Shown piece after piece: positions 50,736-54,027 of a stretch of 54,027 nt of DNA. This DNA comes from Microtetraspora niveoalba (lineage in GTDB: Bacteria; Actinomycetota; Actinomycetes; Streptosporangiales; Streptosporangiaceae). The notes under the pieces are model-generated. The model made no database searches. It was not told the origin of the DNA and worked only from the letters and a program-made list of their open reading frames with translations. Position numbers and translations under genes: made by a program. Position 1 is the stretch's first letter; the number at the start of each line of letters is the position of its first letter. Location: the NCBI RefSeq assembly GCF_001570405.1, contig NZ_BBYM01000016.1, positions 1 through 54,027 on the forward strand. The letters run 5' to 3'.

Positions 50736-51943
50736 AGCATCCCGTGCGGGTCGAGCACGTACTTGCGGGCCGCCCCCTTGTCGAACTCCTCGTATCCCCG
50801 GGGCGCCTGGTCGAGCGGGATCGGCGTGGCGTTCACCGCCTCGGCGATGCGCACCCGGTCGTGCAGGATCGCCATCATGAGCTGCCTGTTGTAGCGCATG
50901 ACCGGGCACTGCCCGGTGGTGAACGACAACGACTTGGCCCAGCCGAGGCCGATCCTGATCGACAGCGAGCCCTGCCGGGCCGCCTCGTCCTTGGCCCCGG
51001 GGTCGCCGGTGACGTAGAGGCCGGGGATGCCCACGGCGCCCCCCGCCCGGGTCACCGCCATGATCGTGTTGAGCACGGTGGCGGGGTGCTCCGTGCCGGC
51101 CTCGCGCCCGTGGCCGCGCGCCTCGAAGCCCACCGCGTCCACGGCGCAGTCCACCTCGGGGACGCCGAGGATGCGCTCGATGTGCTGCGCCGGCTCCCCC
51201 TCCGAGACGTCGGCGGTCTCGCAGCCGAAGCCGCGGGCCTGCGCCAGCCGTTCCTTGTTCAGGTCGCCGACGATGACGACCGCCGCCCCGAGCAGGAACG
51301 CCGACGCGGCCGCGGCCAGCCCGACCGGTCCCGCGCCCGCGATGTAGACGGTCGAGCCCGGCCCGACCCCGGCGGTGACGCAGCCGTGGAACCCGGTCGG
51401 GAAGATGTCGGCCAGCATGGCGAGGTCGAGGATCTTCTCCATCGCCTGGTCCCGGTCGGGGAACTTGAGCAGGTTCCAGTCCGCGTATGGCACCAGCACG
51501 TACTCCGCCTGCCCGCCGACCCAGCCGCCCATGTCGACGTACCCGTACGCCGATCCGGGCTGGTCCGGGTTGACGTTCTCGCAGATGCCGGTCTTGCCCT
51601 CCTTGCAGTTGCGGCACCGGCCGCAGGAGATGTTGAACGGGACCGAGACCATGTCGCCGACCTTGACGAACTCGACGTCCGGTCCCACCTCGGCGACCTC
51701 GCCGGTGATCTCGTGCCCGAGGACGAGCCCCTGGGGCGCGGTCGTGCGGCCGCGCACCATGTGCTGGTCGCTGCCGCAGATGTTGGTGGCGATCGCCTTG
51801 ATGATCGCGGCGTGCGGGAGCTTGCGGCCGACGTTGGCCGGGTTCACGCCCGGGCCGTCTTTCAGCTCGAAGTCGGGATAGTCCGTGGCGCGCACCTCGA
51901 CCCTGCCCGGACCCTCGTAGATGACGCCCTTGTTCCCCGGCAT
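50720..51943 (-). CDS. fdhA: Glutathione-independent formaldehyde dehydrogenase
   Basis: The 407-residue zinc MDR enzyme starts at ATG 51943 behind GGAAGGGG. It matches Pseudomonas putida-type FDH in length and motifs: KAIATNICGSDQHMVRGRT, GHEITGEV, structural-zinc loop CGRCRNCKEGKTGIC, DIFPTGFHGCVTAGV and AGAGPVGLAAAASAF. The family oxidises formaldehyde to formate with tightly bound NAD and no thiol cofactor. Formaldehyde detoxification is the likely role. Some actinobacterial homologues dismutate other aldehydes. Confidence 0.9.
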   Translation of the reverse strand: MPGNKGVIYEGPGRVEVRATDYPDFELKDGPGVNPANVGRKLPHAAIIKAIATNICGSDQHMVRGRTTAPQGLVLGHEITGEVAEVGPDVEFVKVGDMVSVPFNISCGRCRNCKEGKTGICENVNPDQPGSAYGYVDMGGWVGGQAEYVLVPYADWNLLKFPDRDQAMEKILDLAMLADIFPTGFHGCVTAGVGPGSTVYIAGAGPVGLAAAASAFLLGAAVVIVGDLNKERLAQARGFGCETADVSEGEPAQHIERILGVPEVDCAVDAVGFEARGHGREAGTEHPATVLNTIMAVTRAGGAVGIPGLYVTGDPGAKDEAARQGSLSIRIGLGWAKSLSFTTGQCPVMRYNRQLMMAILHDRVRIAEAVNATPIPLDQAPRGYEEFDKGAARKYVLDPHGMLAGAA

Positions 51944-52027
51944 GACGTGCCCCTTCCTGCCCCGCGAGCACCCGGCCGGGCCGTGCGCGGAACCCCGGAC
52001 CCGGCTCGAAGATTGCAGCGTCCCCTT

Positions 52028-52058
52028 ATTGTAAATCGCCCTTAGCACCCCTTAGGGG
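52028..52058 (-). promoter_or_regulatory. Probable fdhA promoter and palindrome
   Basis: On the minus strand TACAAT (52028-52033) resembles a -10 box, about 85 bases before the fdhA start. Just upstream is the perfect palindrome CCCCTTAGGGG (52048-52058), and the AAGGG core is repeated near 52025 and 52041. The palindrome lies in the -35 area, the usual place for an activator or repressor. The regulator is unknown. Confidence 0.4.
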
Positions 52059-52083
52059 ATGAATCGGGCATATGGGGGCACGG

Positions 52084-52953
52084 TCAGCCGTCGCCGTGAT
52101 CGGAGGCCGCCTCATCGGGAACGGCCGGCTCGCGGGTTGCACGGGAGCGGCGCAGCCGGGCCAGGAGGACGGCGACGGCGGCCAGCACCAGCGCCAGGGG
52201 CAGCAGCGCGTCGGGCACCCGGCCCGCCACGTCCCTGACCCACACCTGGAGGGAGAACTGCTCGTCCACGCCGGACAGGCCCCCGAGGTCGGCGGTGCCG
52301 TCGGTGAGGAGGAACAGCACGCCGATCGCGACGAAGAGCAGCCCGGAGACCAGGCTGGTGGTGTGCGTGCGCAGCGGGCCGAGGCGGATCGGCCTGCCCC
52401 GCAGCCAGGCCCGGCGGCCGAGGTCGAAGCGGTCCCACAGCAGCGCGAGGAAGAACAGCGGCACGGCCATGCCGAGCGCGTAGAGCGCCATCAGCGCCCC
52501 GCCGTAGACGGGCTCGCCGCCCGCGGCGGAGACGGTCAACACGCTCCCGAGCAGCGGCCCCGAGCAGAACCCGGCCAGGCCGTAGACGGCGCCGAGCGCG
52601 AACACCGACCCCGTCGAGGAGATCCGGATCCGCGCGGTCGCCCGTTGCGCGGCGGCCAGGCCGAACCCCTTGCCGAGGATCGCGGCCCCGCCCAGGAGGA
52701 TCAGCACGACCCCGCCGACGGTCGTGGCCACGTCGCGATAGCGGGTGACCAGCGCCCCGACGGCCCCGACTCCGGCGCCGAGCGGCACGAGCACGACCGC
52801 GAGCCCGGCGTAGAACACGGCCGTGCGCCGGGCCAGCGTGCCGACCCGTCCGAAGGCGTACGCGAAGAAGGACGGCAGCAGCAGCGCCGAGCACGGGCTC
52901 ACCAGCGAGAGCAGCCCGCCGAGGAAGGCACCGAGGAACCCGACCTGCGTCAT
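52084..52953 (-). CDS. CcdA/DsbD-like thiol-redox membrane protein
   Basis: The 289-residue membrane protein starts at ATG 52953, overlapping the DsbA-like stop by four bases. It begins with FLGAFLGGLLSLVSPCSALL (Cys21) and has a second Cys in LAGFCSGPLLG (C130). These are the two conserved Cys of CcdA proteins, which carry electrons across the membrane. Six or seven helices are visible, plus a Pro/Asp tail. With the coupled DsbA-like protein it should form an extracytoplasmic disulfide pathway. Confidence 0.88.
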   Translation of the reverse strand: MTQVGFLGAFLGGLLSLVSPCSALLLPSFFAYAFGRVGTLARRTAVFYAGLAVVLVPLGAGVGAVGALVTRYRDVATTVGGVVLILLGGAAILGKGFGLAAAQRATARIRISSTGSVFALGAVYGLAGFCSGPLLGSVLTVSAAGGEPVYGGALMALYALGMAVPLFFLALLWDRFDLGRRAWLRGRPIRLGPLRTHTTSLVSGLLFVAIGVLFLLTDGTADLGGLSGVDEQFSLQVWVRDVAGRVPDALLPLALVLAAVAVLLARLRRSRATREPAVPDEAASDHGDG

Positions 52954-53687
52954 CCCCGGGCCGCCGCCTCGTCGACCATCGCGGTGAACTCCTCGACGGG
53001 CTGCGCGCCGAGCAGGGGCCGCCCGTTGATGAGGAAGGCCGGGGTGCTCGGCACGCCGATGGCCTGCCCCTCGATCATGTCCTTCTCGATGGCCTCGTCG
53101 AACCTGGCGCTCGCCATATCGGCGTCGAACCGGGCGAGGTCGGGCACCCCGGCCTTCTCGGCGAACTTCCGCAGCACGGCGGCGGTGAGGTTCGGGTGGC
53201 CGCTGTCCGGCGCCGCGGCGAACAGCGCGGCGGTGAACTCCCGGTACCTGCCCTGGGCCCCGGCGGCCCTGGCCGCCTTGGCGGCGTTCACGGACTGCTC
53301 GCCGAAGATCGGGAAGTCGCGCCATTCGATGCGCAGCGTGCCCTTACCGACATAACGCTCAATCAGTTCGGGTTCGATGTCCCGGCCGAACTTGGCGCAG
53401 AACGGGCACCGGAAGTCGGAGTAGACGACCATCGTGACCGGCGCGTCGGGACGGCCGACGGCGAGGGGGTCGTCCGGCGCGCGGCGGGCGACCGAGGTCA
53501 GCGGCCCCGCATCCTCGGCGGGCGTACCGGACGGGGACGCGCTCGCACCCGTGGCGGGCGCGCGTCCCGCGTCCTTCTCCGAGGGCCGGGTGGCCAGGGA
53601 GGCGAACAGGCCGACGCCGACCACCAGCAGGACCGCGACCAGCAGCGTGTCGCGCTTGGCGGTGCTCCGCCGCTCGTTCGTCCCCAT
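52950..53687 (-). CDS. Membrane-anchored DsbA-like thiol oxidoreductase
   Basis: The 245-residue protein starts at ATG 53687 behind GGAGGG. It has a signal anchor (LLVAVLLVVGVGLFASLA, about 15-32), a Pro/Ser/Ala linker, and a thioredoxin fold with active site FRCPFC (C94, C97) and the cis-Pro loop GVPSTPAFLING. It fits the DSBA_4/DsbG-like group that oxidises or isomerises disulfides outside the membrane. It is coupled to the CcdA-like gene, and a palindrome overlaps its promoter region. Confidence 0.9.
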   Translation of the reverse strand: MGTNERRSTAKRDTLLVAVLLVVGVGLFASLATRPSEKDAGRAPATGASASPSGTPAEDAGPLTSVARRAPDDPLAVGRPDAPVTMVVYSDFRCPFCAKFGRDIEPELIERYVGKGTLRIEWRDFPIFGEQSVNAAKAARAAGAQGRYREFTAALFAAAPDSGHPNLTAAVLRKFAEKAGVPDLARFDADMASARFDEAIEKDMIEGQAIGVPSTPAFLINGRPLLGAQPVEEFTAMVDEAAARG

Positions 53688-53714
53688 GGGCCCTCCGTGG
53701 TCGCGGGATGTCCG

Positions 53715-53735
53715 ACTACTATCCACCATAGTAGT
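53715..53735. promoter_or_regulatory. BlaI/CopY-like palindromic operator
   Basis: ACTACTAT (53715-53722) and ATAGTAGT (53728-53735) are perfect 8-bp arms around CCACC, 28 bases before the DsbA-like start. TACTA/TAGTA-type palindromes resemble sites of BlaI/MecI regulators, which pair with M56 peptidases like the one encoded next door. The link is inferred. Confidence 0.55.
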
Positions 53736-53762
53736 AACGGGAGTCGCCGCGGCCCGGCGGGA

Positions 53763-54027
53763 TCAGAGGGGGCGCACGCTGAGGCAGTAGAGCAGCACGC
53801 CCAGCGCGACGACCGCGATCGAGGCGAGCGCGGGGGCCAGGGCGAGTGCGGCCGCGAGGACGTACCCGGCCCTGCCGGGCGGCCGGCCCGGCGCCGCCCG
53901 CTCGCCGCCGAGCCAGCGCAGCCGCACCTCGACGGCGTCCCGCGACATCGCGAGCGCGGTGCTGGGCGCGCCCCGGCCCACCACGGCGAGCAGCCCGGCG
54001 CGCACCGGTCCCGGGCCGTGCAGGCGG
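53763..54027 (-). CDS. M56-family metallopeptidase, C-terminal part (runs off the window)
   Basis: The frame is open from the right edge to TGA 53763, about 87 residues. RAGLLAVVGRGAPSTALAMS and DAVEVRLRWL, followed by a Gly/Pro/Arg linker and a last helix (GYVLAAALALAPALASIAVV), match the C-terminus of actinobacterial M56 (BlaR1-like) membrane peptidases. The zinc HExxH part would lie beyond the window. M56 genes usually follow a blaI-type regulator, expected further right. Confidence 0.6.
   Translation of the reverse strand, partial: RLHGPGPVRAGLLAVVGRGAPSTALAMSRDAVEVRLRWLGGERAAPGRPPGRAGYVLAAALALAPALASIAVVALGVLLYCLSVRPL

Noticed and set aside
1-54027. Restriction-modification, toxin-antitoxin, retron, phage or biosynthetic gene-cluster genes
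   Set aside because: No motif for such systems was recognised on either strand. The unusual content is repeats, regulation and catabolism.

Overview
The window is very GC-rich DNA (roughly 72-74 % by eye) with GTG and TTG starts, four-base stop/start overlaps, lipoprotein and Tat signals, F420/LLM-type enzymes, Spo0M and M50/CBS proteases. This fits a filamentous actinomycete, most likely Streptosporangiales. The genus is inferred from gene content, because no rRNA or other marker is present.

Region 1 (1-18.7 kb) is a cell-wall (muropeptide) recycling locus: a DigH-like GHL10 glycosidase, NagZ, a MurR/RpiR regulator, an AmiE-like serine hydrolase, MurQ, NamZ (GH171), a double-GNAT protein and a complete Opp/Dpp-type importer (A, B, C, D, F). 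The gene set matches Bacillus subtilis murQ-murR-murP-amiE-nagZ-namZ, with an ABC importer in place of the PTS MurP. Similar 14-bp motifs occur upstream of nagZ/GHL10, upstream of the importer and, more weakly, between murQ and namZ. The locus is split by a roughly 4-kb block (4.3-8.7 kb) with 224-bp inverted repeats inside its edges, three copies of a roughly 150-bp MITE-like element, a serine-recombinase remnant, and cargo genes (epimerase, HAD hydrolase, LLM oxidoreductase).

Region 2 (18.9-25.9 kb) holds an alpha/beta-hydrolase pseudogene, a small conserved protein, an Lrp/AsnC regulator and a divergent second peptide importer operon with a strong hairpin at its SBP/permease junction.

Region 3 (25.9-36.0 kb) starts with a dormancy/redox-stress group (Acg-like nitroreductase behind a DosR-like box, tandem universal stress protein, Rip3-like CBS protease). 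It continues with an aspartate aminotransferase, a DUF2000 pseudogene, an OhrR-like MarR regulator, a TetR/methyltransferase pair, a membrane protein, a DEDDh exonuclease and endonuclease V.

Region 4 (36.2-49.4 kb) is one long catabolic operon behind a perfect palindromic operator: Zn-dehydrogenase, CUT1-type sugar/polyol importer without its own ATPase, enolase-superfamily dehydratase, GntR/FCD regulator, aldehyde dehydrogenase, DUF2804 protein, GlpD-like and GlpK-like enzymes and a class III CoA-transferase.

Region 5 (49.5-54 kb) contains Spo0M with a His-rich tail, glutathione-independent formaldehyde dehydrogenase, and a CcdA/DsbA thiol-redox pair next to a truncated M56 peptidase gene with a BlaI-like palindrome between them.

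A recurring oddity is that four gene 3' ends (nfi, rip3-like, fdhA and the hydrolase pseudogene) carry short tandem repeats whose unit contains the gene's own TGA. Unit lengths are 11, 25, 16 and 14 bp, none a multiple of three. No tRNA, rRNA, CRISPR array, prophage or intact transposase was seen.
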